From the NCBI GenBank assembly GCA_038325105.1, contig JBBQIR010000012.1, forward strand, positions 1 to 42,391: DNA of 42,391 nt. Direction: 5' to 3'. The notes beneath the pieces are model-generated. The model was not told the origin of the DNA. It made no database searches and saw only the letters and a program-made list of their open reading frames with translations. A program made the position numbers and the translations under genes. The DNA comes from WSXY01 sp038325105. Its GTDB lineage: Bacteria > Actinomycetota > Coriobacteriia > Anaerosomatales > Anaerosomataceae. Shown piece by piece: positions 24,157 through 32,860 of this stretch (positions are counted from its first letter, which is position 1; each line of letters starts with the position of its first letter).

Positions 24157-25329
24157 CTACGAGAGCGGATCTCCGAAGTACCGCCAGTAGAGCATCCAGA
24201 ACGATGTGGTCCCCCGGAGATGCGGTGTGTACTTGTAGAGCGAGTACGTCGCTTCATTCGTGGGCAGCACGACGCTGCCGTCGATGGTCATCTCGATGCC
24301 CGGATACCAGGGCTCGGCGTTCTTATCGAGCTTCTGAGCGCCCCACCAGATCTGGTTCCCAAAGCCCTGAAACTCGTAGTACGTGCGGCTGTCGGCCTTG
24401 CCGCAACCCATTGCCCAGTCGTACGCCTCCTGGGAGGGATGCGTCTTCGCCAGAAGCGACTGCTCCTTTTGCAGCTTCACGAGAATAACTTTCGGGGAGA
24501 TCTTCCACTGCGCCGCTGCTTCAGCAATCATCTGGGCGGTCGTCTTCATCTTCCCCGCGTGATCGGGGGCGCTGTATGTTGCAAGCGTCCCCGGCTGCTC
24601 GTTCAGGAACTCCTGGATATCACCCACGGTCATTGACTCGACGTACCGGAAGTTCGTGTCGGAAATCACTGTGTCCGGCGTGAACTCACCCTCCGGGTCG
24701 CTGCCTGCGTGCAGACGCATGAGGCGCACGATGTCCTCGCCGATCTCGGTTGCTTTCGCTTGCTGAGCATCGATGGCGTTCTCGATCTCAAGCCGCCTGT
24801 CATCCGCCTCGGCCTGGAGCTGTGTCAGGCGATCCATGCGTGCGAAAAGTTCCTGCTGCTCCCACTCCGTCTGAAGGCGGGCAATGCGCGTCTCCTCGAC
24901 TAGTCGGGTGTCGTGGCGACTCACGATCGCGAGGTAGCTGGCGCGATCCATCAGGTCCTGGATTGAGCCGGCAGTGAACAGAATCTCGACGAAACCGACC
25001 CGGCCGCCGCGGTAGAGTTGCACCACACGCTCCTCGAGCGCCGACTTTGCGCGCTTTAGGCGGACGTCGGCCTCGGCCACGCGAGTTGTCGCCTCTGAGA
25101 GCTCAAGGCGCGTCTCATCGATTCTTCGGCTGGTCTCGACGTAGGCGGACAGCTGCTCACTCAGGCGCGTTTCAAGGCCGTCGAGCTCGGCAAGTGCCGT
25201 GGCGCGCTCGGCTTCCTTAGTCTCGACCGCCGAGGGAGCGGCGCCGGCAATCCCGGGCATGGCGAGAACCGCGGCGAGAAGAATCGTCGTCGCGGTGTGC
25301 ATTGAAGCGTGTCTCGCGTACCGAAGCAC
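24157..25329 (-). CDS. Exported PcsB-like coiled coil fused to a lysozyme-like domain
   Basis: This 390-residue protein has a signal peptide (about 1-30, AGA-AP), a coiled coil (about 35-215) with the hinge GGRVGFVEILFTAGSIQDLM also seen in the M23 protein at 618-1838, and a C-terminal domain (about 235-390). That domain has MIAEAAAQWKISPKVILVKL and KEQSLLAKTHPSQ, which resembles a transglycosylase/lysozyme-like fold, with FQGFGNQIWWGAQKLD. A wall-hydrolase role is likely but the catalytic Glu cannot be proven here. The start is GTG 25329 with GGGAGG 4-5 nt upstream; ATG 25302 is an alternative. It lies between the two kinase genes. Confidence 0.78.
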   Translation of the reverse strand: MLRYARHASMHTATTILLAAVLAMPGIAGAAPSAVETKEAERATALAELDGLETRLSEQLSAYVETSRRIDETRLELSEATTRVAEADVRLKRAKSALEERVVQLYRGGRVGFVEILFTAGSIQDLMDRASYLAIVSRHDTRLVEETRIARLQTEWEQQELFARMDRLTQLQAEADDRRLEIENAIDAQQAKATEIGEDIVRLMRLHAGSDPEGEFTPDTVISDTNFRYVESMTVGDIQEFLNEQPGTLATYSAPDHAGKMKTTAQMIAEAAAQWKISPKVILVKLQKEQSLLAKTHPSQEAYDWAMGCGKADSRTYYEFQGFGNQIWWGAQKLDKNAEPWYPGIEMTIDGSVVLPTNEATYSLYKYTPHLRGTTSFWMLYWRYFGDPLS

Positions 25330-25385
25330 TGCACCTCCCGGTCGAGCGTGGGTCCAACACAACGTATCGGCATCCGGGACCTTCG

Positions 25386-25394
25386 ATAATAGCA
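25386..25394 (-). promoter_or_regulatory. Extended -10 promoter for the coiled-coil/lysozyme-like gene
   Basis: TGCTATTAT on the minus strand lies about 57 bp before the GTG 25329 start. The 13-base context CTGCTATTATCGA is identical to that upstream of the ROK kinase, at almost the same distance from the start codon. Confidence 0.5.
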
Positions 25395-25435
25395 GCACGC
25401 CTCCAGAGCGTCCCCCCGGAGGTGTGGTGCCGGGC

Positions 25436-27985
25436 CTACTCGACTGCGGGCAGACGTACAGTAAACGTTGAACCAGCGCCGTGGACGCTCTCACCTTCTA
25501 TGGAGCCGCCGAGCAGCTCGGCCAGCCTTCTCGACACCGTAAGCCCGAGACCGGTTCCCTGAGACTTCGCGATGTCGTAGCGCTCAACCTGGTAGAACTC
25601 ATCGAATATGCGGGTCAGATCCGCCTCCGATATCCCCCGCCCGGTGTCGGTGAACGAGATGACGACCTCGTCGGCGACACATCTCACGTCTACGCGCACG
25701 GAGCCCGTATCCGTGAACTTGATAGCATTGCCGAGGAGGTTGTAGAGCACCTGCTCGAGCCGAACCCGGTCCGAGACAAGCGTGCCCACCGACGAATCGA
25801 TCTCCACGTTCAGGTCGAGACCCTTCTCCGACGCGAGCGGCGCGAGCGACTCGACGACCGCCATGATGAGCGCCGGAACATCAAACGCTTTCTGCTCGAT
25901 GCGCATCTGACCGGCCTCGATGGCGGACAGGTCGAGCACCTCGTTGATGAGTTCGAGCAGGTACTTGCCCGACGTGTTGATCATGCCGACTTGTTTGTGC
26001 TGCTCGGGCTCGAGTTCGCCCGCCATGCCCCGCACAAGAATGTCCGAGAATCCGATGATGGAGTTGAGCGGCGTGCGCAACTCGTGGCTCATCGAAGCGA
26101 GGAAGTCACTCTTCGCACGAGTCGCCTCGTCAAGGCGGATGTTGGACTCGATGAGTTCCTCGTTGGTAGCAGTGAGTTCCTCCGTGCGCTCCTGAACGCG
26201 ACGCTCAAGATCGTCGTTGAGGCGAAGAATCTCGTCCTCGGCATGCTTGCGCTCGGTGATGTCCTGCACAGTGCCGCTCAGGAATGCGGGGGTGCCGTCG
26301 TCACCGAGCAGCATCTCCCCCGCTTCCCCCCACATGACACGGACCGAGCCGTCCGGCCGGACGACGCGATACGCCGTGGGAATCGGGCGACCATCGGTCA
26401 TGACCGACCGGTTGGATTCCTCAACGGCATCGCGGTCCTCGGGATGGATCGCGTTCGCCATCACATCTGCAAGGTCACCTGTGAACGTGGCTGGATCCAA
26501 GCCGAAGAGGTGGAACATCTCGTCCGACCAGTCGAGGTGATTCGTCTTGATGTCCCACGTCCAGCTACCGATACTGGCGAAACTCTGCGCCCGTTTGAGT
26601 TTTGCCTCGCTCTCCCGCAGATCCATCTCCAGCATCTTGCGCTCGGTGATGTCCTGGATGATGCCGAACATCTCTTTCGGTTGGCCGTCGGAGCGATACT
26701 CGACCGTCCCTACTCCGTGCACCCAGCGCTCGACTCCGTCACAGGGTCTTGCAATGCGGTACTCGATGTCGAACGGCCGCTTATTGCCAAGCACCTCCTC
26801 GCGGAAGTACGCCGACATCCGCTCACGTTCCGCAGGATGCACGACCTCGAGCCACCCGCCGAAGTCGTCGCGACGCCCCTCGTCGGTTCCAAGGACGTCG
26901 TAGAGCGCCTGCGAGCCTTCCCACCGGTCGGCCCGAATGTCGTAGATGTAGTGCCCGAGGCGCGCGACACGCTGGGACTCATTCAGCCAGCGTTCGCTCT
27001 CGCGCAACGCCTTGTCCGCGTTTTGGCGCTCGGTTATGTCCTCGATGATCGTGACGAACTGCCCGGGCTGTGGAGAGTACGCCGTGATGCCGAAGTGCTT
27101 TCCCATCTCCGCCGAGTAGTCCTCGAACCTCGCCGCGACGCCCGTGGTCGCCACGGCTCCATACTGGTCGATCCAGGAACGCTCGAGGCGGGGCAGGATC
27201 TCGAGCACCGTTCGGCCGATGATGTCGCGCGCGTTGAGTCCGGTCATCTCCTCGAATGCGTGATTCACATCGAGGAATCGATAGTCACACGGCCTGCCTT
27301 GGGCATCGAGGATGATCTCGTGAACCGCAATCCCCTCGACCATGCTGCCGATGAGCAGCGCGCTGTTCTGTGCGCTCTCTGCCAGATCCCGTGCCCGGCG
27401 GATTCCGGCAAGTGCCGAGAAGCAGTGGCGCACGAACGACTCGATGATGTGCGTGGGCAGCTCGGCTGTCTGGCCCCTCGTGACAAAGTGCAGGTTACCG
27501 AGAACGTGCTCGCCATCGGTGATCCCGATTGTGAACACGTCCCGGATCCCGAACATCTTCACGATCGCCGTTGTCAGCGCGCGGGGCACCTCGCTCGCTG
27601 CGAGCTCTGGCAACCCGCCGGGGATTCTCGCGAGGACGCCCCCGAACAGCTGGTCATGGTAGCCGGGAAGAACCGCGTGTCGACTGCCGACGACGCTCAT
27701 CCCGAGCAGACCGGCCGCCTTCACGAGAAGCGAATCGTCGAGACCTGCCACCCTACGGGTGACAAGCCACTCCAGGTCGGGAGTCGAGTCGTTCACGATG
27801 ACGATCACGCCAGGCACGAGCCGCGTGAGGAAGTCGTCGATCACGGCGTAGACGTCGTCGTCGGTTTGGCTCTGAACCAACGCAAGGGCCGCGTCGGCCA
27901 ACTGCGCGTCATGCAGTCCCACGTAGGGTGCATCGCTCATACGCGCATCCGTCGCCGGCGCGCCCGTCTTGTTCCTATGGCTCAT
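25436..27985 (-). CDS. Multi-PAS hybrid-sensor-type histidine kinase
   Basis: This 849-residue protein has no transmembrane segment, so it is a soluble sensor. Domains are a GAF-like N-terminus (about 30-195), three PAS/PAC units ending in DITER (about 205-320, 330-450 and 460-580), a coiled coil (580-625), HisKA with H634 (SMSHELRTPLNS) and HATPase_c with N753 (NLLGNAIKFTDTG), DTGRGIS and GTGLGL. There is no receiver domain. The start is ATG 27985 with GGAAGG upstream. No response regulator is adjacent, so it is an orphan kinase. Redox or ligand sensing by PAS is a guess. Confidence 0.93.
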   Translation of the reverse strand: MSHRNKTGAPATDARMSDAPYVGLHDAQLADAALALVQSQTDDDVYAVIDDFLTRLVPGVIVIVNDSTPDLEWLVTRRVAGLDDSLLVKAAGLLGMSVVGSRHAVLPGYHDQLFGGVLARIPGGLPELAASEVPRALTTAIVKMFGIRDVFTIGITDGEHVLGNLHFVTRGQTAELPTHIIESFVRHCFSALAGIRRARDLAESAQNSALLIGSMVEGIAVHEIILDAQGRPCDYRFLDVNHAFEEMTGLNARDIIGRTVLEILPRLERSWIDQYGAVATTGVAARFEDYSAEMGKHFGITAYSPQPGQFVTIIEDITERQNADKALRESERWLNESQRVARLGHYIYDIRADRWEGSQALYDVLGTDEGRRDDFGGWLEVVHPAERERMSAYFREEVLGNKRPFDIEYRIARPCDGVERWVHGVGTVEYRSDGQPKEMFGIIQDITERKMLEMDLRESEAKLKRAQSFASIGSWTWDIKTNHLDWSDEMFHLFGLDPATFTGDLADVMANAIHPEDRDAVEESNRSVMTDGRPIPTAYRVVRPDGSVRVMWGEAGEMLLGDDGTPAFLSGTVQDITERKHAEDEILRLNDDLERRVQERTEELTATNEELIESNIRLDEATRAKSDFLASMSHELRTPLNSIIGFSDILVRGMAGELEPEQHKQVGMINTSGKYLLELINEVLDLSAIEAGQMRIEQKAFDVPALIMAVVESLAPLASEKGLDLNVEIDSSVGTLVSDRVRLEQVLYNLLGNAIKFTDTGSVRVDVRCVADEVVISFTDTGRGISEADLTRIFDEFYQVERYDIAKSQGTGLGLTVSRRLAELLGGSIEGESVHGAGSTFTVRLPAVE

Positions 27986-28207
27986 CGGTACCTTCCGGTG
28001 ACTTCGCGATCGGAAGCCGGATGGTGAAGACCCAGTACAAGGTCTTTAACTATTCTGCCCGTAACGGGGCATAACCACCAGAGCACGCCTCACCACACCG
28101 AGGGTCTTATGGACGAGCACCAGCTGGACAACGAACGGCCGATGAGCACGATCTACTGAGTCGGCCTAGTCATCGCCCGATTTACCGGGGGCCGCGTGGC
28201 TACGATG

Positions 28208-29455
28208 CTAAGGCGCAGGACTGCTCTGGGCATCCGGTGCGACGAAGCCGGTTGGCGCAAGAACCTCCCTGATGGCGGCTTCTGTGGTCTTCGATTCGCA
28301 GTAGCCGACAGACAGACTCGACGACTTCACATCATACGTTGCGGTGTTCAGCCCGCCGAGCGGCCCGAGGGCCGCAAATATCGCATCGGCCGCATCCTCA
28401 GGATTCGTCTCCCCGGACACCGACATCTGGATGGTTGCAATCTCGCACGGCTCACCCGGCGAGTATGTCTTACTTATGGTGCCCCCGGCCATCGTGGGTT
28501 TCGTCGTCTGTGCTCCGACGATAACAGCTGCCACGACGAGGAGGCCGATGACCGACCCGGTCAACAGAGTGCGCTTGCCGGAACCCGGATGCCCGCCGGT
28601 AGTCGGCGACCCGATCACGTCTCCAGCGGCGTCCTCGGCCACGTCTCCGACCGCGTCCTCGGCCCCGCCCGTCACCTCAGCGGGTATCGCTTCCGCTTCG
28701 TGTTCTCCCACATCTGACATGACACTGTGTGATGCCGTCCGCTTCGAACGGCTGACCACCACGACAAGGGCGATGAGCGCAGCGACTGCGAGCGCAATCA
28801 GCAGCGCCAACGACACCGTCTGGCTGCCTGATGCACCCGACCCCGCCCCCTCGGTCGCGACGACCGGCAGCGTGTATCCGACCGCAAGGTCGAGCCGCTG
28901 CCCTGCCTGCGCATCCGTGAACGTCTTCGTGAAATAGTTGTACTCCGTGTCACCCGGCTGAAGCGATCCCTCCGGAGACGACGTCACAACCTGCGCTCCC
29001 CGCGGAACGCGGGCGATCAGCCGCACCTCCGACACGTCCTGCGACGGTGTCCACGTGAGCGACATGCTGTAGAGCGACCCGTCGAAGGCAATGCCGTCCG
29101 TCAACACCTCGATCTGCGCGTTGCGCGACTTCGTCAGCGTGAACCGGTATGTGTCAGTCCCGTTGGCAGTTGACTTCGTGTGCGTCAACTCCGGATCGGC
29201 AGCGGGGTCTCCGCCGAGGATCTCCCCGATCCACTGGATGTTCGAGCCGGTCGGAACCGAGAATTCCGCCTCGGCCGGAAGCGGTACCGTCTCGGGAAGC
29301 TCGCCCGAGATGAGTATCACGCTTCCGGATTGCTCGGCGTGAAGCGTCACATCGACGCCTCGCCAGGGGATCGGCGCCGCGACAGCGACACTCGTTGTCG
29401 CGGCTATGAATACAAGCACCATGGCGGCGATGAAGCGGGTTAGCGAACGATGCAT
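28208..29455 (-). CDS. Envelope protein with two TM segments and an HMA-like C-terminal domain
   Basis: This 415-residue protein has a signal peptide (about 1-26), an extracytoplasmic beta-rich domain (about 30-205), TM1 (about 214-238), an acidic Glu/Asp/Ala linker (about 255-285) and TM2 (about 298-317). The C-terminal domain (about 330-405) has the beta-alpha-beta spacing of heavy-metal-associated domains: IQMSVSGETN, LGPLGGLNTATYD and SLSVGYCES. The metal motif CxxC is absent; Cys occurs only in GEPCEIA and VGYCES. The start is ATG 29455 with AGGAG. The function is unknown; the domain reading is inference. Confidence 0.75.
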   Translation of the reverse strand: MHRSLTRFIAAMVLVFIAATTSVAVAAPIPWRGVDVTLHAEQSGSVILISGELPETVPLPAEAEFSVPTGSNIQWIGEILGGDPAADPELTHTKSTANGTDTYRFTLTKSRNAQIEVLTDGIAFDGSLYSMSLTWTPSQDVSEVRLIARVPRGAQVVTSSPEGSLQPGDTEYNYFTKTFTDAQAGQRLDLAVGYTLPVVATEGAGSGASGSQTVSLALLIALAVAALIALVVVVSRSKRTASHSVMSDVGEHEAEAIPAEVTGGAEDAVGDVAEDAAGDVIGSPTTGGHPGSGKRTLLTGSVIGLLVVAAVIVGAQTTKPTMAGGTISKTYSPGEPCEIATIQMSVSGETNPEDAADAIFAALGPLGGLNTATYDVKSSSLSVGYCESKTTEAAIREVLAPTGFVAPDAQSSPAP

Positions 29456-29509
29456 GGTAGTCTCCTGCTCTGGAATCGGACGACGGTGTGGGAAGCTGAC
29501 CAGTCCGTT

Positions 29510-29800
29510 CTAGATTCGGAGCGCGGCAACTCGCGCAAGCGGAGGGACAGGCGCGAACGAGGCACATGCCGCCGCGATACTACTGGAGGCGGGTGCAAGT
29601 GCCGTCAGTGCGAACGCCGAGACGGAGGCGGCAAACCCGCGGAGCTTTCGGACAAGGCGCAGCATCGGCTTTGACCGACCGGCGCTATTGTCGAACGCAT
29701 GCGAGCACGCCGAGCAGAGACCGTCGGCGCACACGGCAAGCACGAAGAGACTGGCGACCAGCACCAGTGCTATCACGAGGAATCTAACTGCGTTGTTCAT
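29510..29800 (-). CDS. Small hypothetical membrane protein
   Basis: This 96-residue protein has a single strong N-terminal hydrophobic segment (VRFLVIALVLVASLFVLAV), then a short CADGLCSACSH stretch with three Cys and a second hydrophobic Ala-rich stretch. There is no recognised family and the ribosome-binding site is weak, so this may be spurious, but the hydrophobic pattern and lack of overlap with other genes make it plausible. Confidence 0.5.
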   Translation of the reverse strand: MNNAVRFLVIALVLVASLFVLAVCADGLCSACSHAFDNSAGRSKPMLRLVRKLRGFAASVSAFALTALAPASSSIAAACASFAPVPPLARVAALRI

Positions 29801-29844
29801 CGGCTGCACTGTAGCAAGCAACGTACCGCCCACGCCAGGGTACG

Positions 29845-29877
29845 CACTGAGGCCGCCCCGGCGGGACGGCCTCAGTG
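29845..29877 (-). terminator. Strong hairpin after the YggT-like gene
   Basis: A perfect 11-bp stem (29845-29855 and 29867-29877, arm CACTGAGGCCG) with an 11-nt loop that can pair further lies 24 bp past the minus-strand stop codon at 29901. It has no U tract. Confidence 0.55.
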
Positions 29878-29900
29878 ACACGCGACAGACTCGGTTTAGG

Positions 29901-30311
29901 CTATCGTGCCGCGGTAGAATCATCCTCTGAAACGACTTGCTCCACTGTCTCGGCGTGCTCGCGCGGACCGACGGCGTGGATAAGAGACGCGATACCCCAG
30001 GCAACCAGCGCGTAGATGGCAATCGCAACGAGCGCGCTCCACTCGAAGACAGCTCCGCCTGATACCTTGTCCGTGCTGAATATCGCGATGAACGGCGCCA
30101 TGAAGATGCCGGACACTCCGTAGATCATCTTCACGAATCCCGCTTCGGCGTTGGCGCCCAGAAGCATGAGAACGAAGCGGATGGCGATGAGTACCTCGAT
30201 GACGCCGAAGACGAACCAAACGACGCGCGTCATCACGGCTTCGATAGGGACACGTACTTCTGTGTGAACCTGACTGCGACGATCAGTCGAAGTCGCATTG
30301 ATGTTTGGCAT
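29901..30311 (-). CDS. YggT-like membrane protein
   Basis: This 136-residue protein has a charged N-terminal tail and three hydrophobic segments (about 28-50, 62-85 and 95-118). The pattern IYGVSGIFMAPFIAIFS following RFVLMLLGANAEAGFV matches the YggT family of small membrane proteins found near division or cell-shape genes. The start is ATG 30311 with GGAG 5-6 nt upstream. A strong hairpin lies in its upstream region and another after its stop codon. The function is unknown. Confidence 0.72.
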   Translation of the reverse strand: MPNINATSTDRRSQVHTEVRVPIEAVMTRVVWFVFGVIEVLIAIRFVLMLLGANAEAGFVKMIYGVSGIFMAPFIAIFSTDKVSGGAVFEWSALVAIAIYALVAWGIASLIHAVGPREHAETVEQVVSEDDSTAAR

Positions 30312-30342
30312 AGAACTCCACTCCCTGTGTTTTTTGAACCCA

Positions 30343-30367
30343 CCCGTCTGGCACATAGCCAGACGGG
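30343..30367 (-). terminator. Hairpin between the 47-residue gene and the YggT-like gene
   Basis: A perfect 10-bp stem (30343-30352 and 30358-30367, arm CCCGTCTGGC) with a 5-nt loop lies between the minus-strand stop codon at 30457 and the start at 30311. It probably ends the upstream transcript, with TGGGTTC rather than a U tract following. Confidence 0.55.
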
Positions 30368-30456
30368 CGCCTCTTTACTGCTCCGGGGCTGATTGCGTCC
30401 TTGCCCTGAGTCGTTCAGTTACGTCTAGTGCTCGTGGCGCGGCCTTCGGGATTCCG

Positions 30457-30600
30457 CTACCCGCGTCGGCTGGTCACCAGGTTGTAGATGAACACGATCA
30501 GCGCGATGACCAGCAGCGCATGAATCAGACCGCCGCCGATGTTGAGGGTGAAGCCCAGAAGCCAAAGCACGACCAATATGACGATGATGGTCCACAACAT
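30457..30600 (-). CDS. Lmo0937-type 47-residue membrane protein
   Basis: This short gene starts at ATG 30600 with a near-perfect AAGGAGG upstream and ends at TAG 30457. The protein has two hydrophobic stretches: MLWTIIVILVVLWLLGFTL and a following ALLVIALIVFIYNL. The ending VTSRRG and the overall pattern match the small lmo0937 family of membrane proteins, common in stress-related neighbourhoods. The function is unknown. Confidence 0.85.
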   Translation of the reverse strand: MLWTIIVILVVLWLLGFTLNIGGGLIHALLVIALIVFIYNLVTSRRG

Positions 30601-30677
30601 GTCTATCTCCTCCTTGAGATGGGCGACCGGTTAGCCGATCGACCTCGCGAACCCGGACCGTACTGTGCTGTTTGCTC

Positions 30678-31115
30678 TTACGCGCCGCCCCCGGCTTGCG
30701 CCGTGAGCGTCTCGATCACTTCCGCCGTCACCGACGGCATCGAATACTTAAAACTACCCACATCGACGAACTCTCTAGCCTCAAATGGCCAGCAACTCAT
30801 GGCGTACCGCCCGCGAACGCGCTTCTCGAACGGGCCGAACGATGCAACGACTTGTCGGACTGTCAGTCCGGACGCATCCGCAATGTCCTTAGTGGTAACC
30901 CACGCAGGCGACGCATTGGCTATGGCGGCCAGGATTCGCCGCATCGGTTCGGAAGACTCAAGGAACATCCGCTCGACCAGCGCCCGGTTCCAACCATCCG
31001 AGTAGCCATCCTCGGTCGTCTTGTGGACCGACCGTCTGCGCGGCTGTCGCGCGAGCAACTCGTAGACTTCCTGAACGCGTTCCAATGGAACGGGAACGCT
31101 CACAAATTCGTTCAT
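30678..31115 (-). CDS. Winged-helix-like hypothetical protein (possibly DUF6416)
   Basis: This 145-residue cytoplasmic protein starts at ATG 31115 with AGGAGGG 9 nt upstream. It has a leading VPVPLERVQEVYELLA, a central helical region and an HTH-like segment (WVTTKDIADASGLTVRQVV) in a fold resembling a small winged helix. It resembles actinobacterial DUF6416 proteins, but that is from memory. It could be a DNA-binding regulator; its target is unknown. Confidence 0.65.
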   Translation of the reverse strand: MNEFVSVPVPLERVQEVYELLARQPRRRSVHKTTEDGYSDGWNRALVERMFLESSEPMRRILAAIANASPAWVTTKDIADASGLTVRQVVASFGPFEKRVRGRYAMSCWPFEAREFVDVGSFKYSMPSVTAEVIETLTAQAGGGA

Positions 31116-31325
31116 TTCTTCCGTCCCTCCTTTGCTATCTATAGTTATACCCCCGTTATCTGTTGGTAAACCACTGTTTCACTGATTTCGGCCGAAGTGG
31201 TGACGTAATGTCGACTCTCGGGCAGAACGCTCGGTTCACTGGCACGACAGGACGGTCGATGCGCCATGAGTGCTACCATCTGAAGGAACCTTTAAGCTAC
31301 ATGGTCGATAGGAGACACACTCGGC

Positions 31326-32834
31326 ATGAGCAAAATCCTCTTCGTGACACCGCCCTACAAGTGCTGGGGCGTTCAGGTCATTGGCAACTGGCCGCCTCTG
31401 CAGCTGGCGTACCTGGCCGGAGCGGCTCTCAGGGCCGGACACGATGCCCGAATCTACGACGCGATGAACAAGGACACGACGTTCGATGATATCCGCGTCG
31501 TGATTGAGGAGTACCGCCCCGACTTCGTCATGTCACTCGACTACCTGCCGGTGACCGGCGCGATCAGCACGTGCACGGTGCCTGCGGCTATCCAGGCGCT
31601 GGGTGTCGCCAAGGAGGTCGACCCCGCGATCGTGACGATGATCGGCGGTCCGCACCCGACGTTTATGTACGACGAGATACTCCGCGGTGACGGCGAGAAG
31701 GTAGATGTCGTGATTCGGGGAGAGTCCGAGGCGACCCTCGTTGACCTCCTGAATGCCCTCTCGAACGAGCGATCGCTCGACGAGGTCGAGGGCATCGCAT
31801 TCATGACTGACGACACGGTCGTCGCAACGCCGCAGCGCACGCATATCGAAGACCTCGATTCTCTCGAAGTCGCCTGGCATCTGCTCGACTGGGAGGACTA
31901 CCACTACAACATCGAACCATATGGCCGACTGGCATCGATCCTCACCTCCCGGGGCTGCATGATGAGCTGCTCGTTCTGCGCTCAGCGCCTCTTTTGGCGG
32001 GGTCAGTGGCGGGCACGCAGCGCCGAGAACGTTCTTGTCGAGATACGGCATCTGATCGACACCTATCAGGTGGAGTTCATCACTCTGATTGACGCCTATC
32101 CGACCCACGACCGCGACCGATGGGTCCAGATCCTCGATCTGCTCATCGAAGCCGACCTCGGCGTGCACTTCCTTATCGAGACGCGGGTGGAGGACATTCT
32201 TCGTGATGAGGATATCCTCTACAAGTACCATGACGCGGGCGTCATCCACGTCTATCTGGGTGCCGAGAGCAGTACCGACGAACTACTCGAGAGCCTGAAC
32301 AAGGGTACGACTGTCAACCAGAACCAGCGTGCTCTGGCGCTCTGTCGCGAACACGACATCATGACCGAGGCCTCGCTGATGGTCGGGTTTCCCGGCGAGA
32401 CATGGGACTCGATCAAGAAGACCACCGAGGTGGCCATCCGGCTCAACCCGGACATCGCGGTCTTCCCCGTCCTCACCCCGATGCCCTTCACGCCACTTTG
32501 GGAGGAGATGCGCGACAGAATCCGCGTCTTCGACTACTCGCAGTACAATCTCACGACGCCAATCATCGAGCCCTACGCGATGTCGATGCAGGATATCACC
32601 ATCGCTTTGGGACGCTGCTACATGACGTTTTATGCGAACAAGATGACCGACATACTCGCGCTTCCTGACGGCTTCAAGCGTCGTTACATGCTGAGTGCGA
32701 TGAAGACGATGATGAGGGACTACGGCGAGCACTTCGACTTCCTCGGCATCGGGATGGCCAAGATGGCTGAGGTGCCGAAGAAGATGGCTGACGCAATGAA
32801 GACCATGGGGGGCCCCGGAGACAAAGCGGAGTAG
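31326..32834 (+). CDS. B12-binding-domain radical SAM protein (BchE/P-methylase type)
   Basis: This 502-residue protein has an N-terminal Rossmann-type B12-binding-like domain (about 1-145, MSKILFVTPPY, IGGPHPTF) and a radical SAM domain. The CxxxCxxC site is C211-x3-C215-x2-C218 (SRGCMMSCSFCAQ). No cobalamin DxHxxG motif is visible. The overall layout matches the BchE/magnesium-protoporphyrin cyclase-like class, but the substrate is unknown. The start is ATG 31326 with AGGAG about 11 nt upstream. It is a stand-alone plus-strand gene, convergent with the ccsA gene. Confidence 0.9.
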   Translation: MSKILFVTPPYKCWGVQVIGNWPPLQLAYLAGAALRAGHDARIYDAMNKDTTFDDIRVVIEEYRPDFVMSLDYLPVTGAISTCTVPAAIQALGVAKEVDPAIVTMIGGPHPTFMYDEILRGDGEKVDVVIRGESEATLVDLLNALSNERSLDEVEGIAFMTDDTVVATPQRTHIEDLDSLEVAWHLLDWEDYHYNIEPYGRLASILTSRGCMMSCSFCAQRLFWRGQWRARSAENVLVEIRHLIDTYQVEFITLIDAYPTHDRDRWVQILDLLIEADLGVHFLIETRVEDILRDEDILYKYHDAGVIHVYLGAESSTDELLESLNKGTTVNQNQRALALCREHDIMTEASLMVGFPGETWDSIKKTTEVAIRLNPDIAVFPVLTPMPFTPLWEEMRDRIRVFDYSQYNLTTPIIEPYAMSMQDITIALGRCYMTFYANKMTDILALPDGFKRRYMLSAMKTMMRDYGEHFDFLGIGMAKMAEVPKKMADAMKTMGGPGDKAE

Positions 32835-32860
32835 GTGGCGGAGCCGCTAGCTGCGCGACA

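Noticed and set aside
25481..28027. An 848-codon plus-strand open frame opposite the multi-PAS kinase.
   Set aside because: It is the antisense of a well-conserved histidine kinase. Its composition is of the shadow type and no family resemblance was seen.
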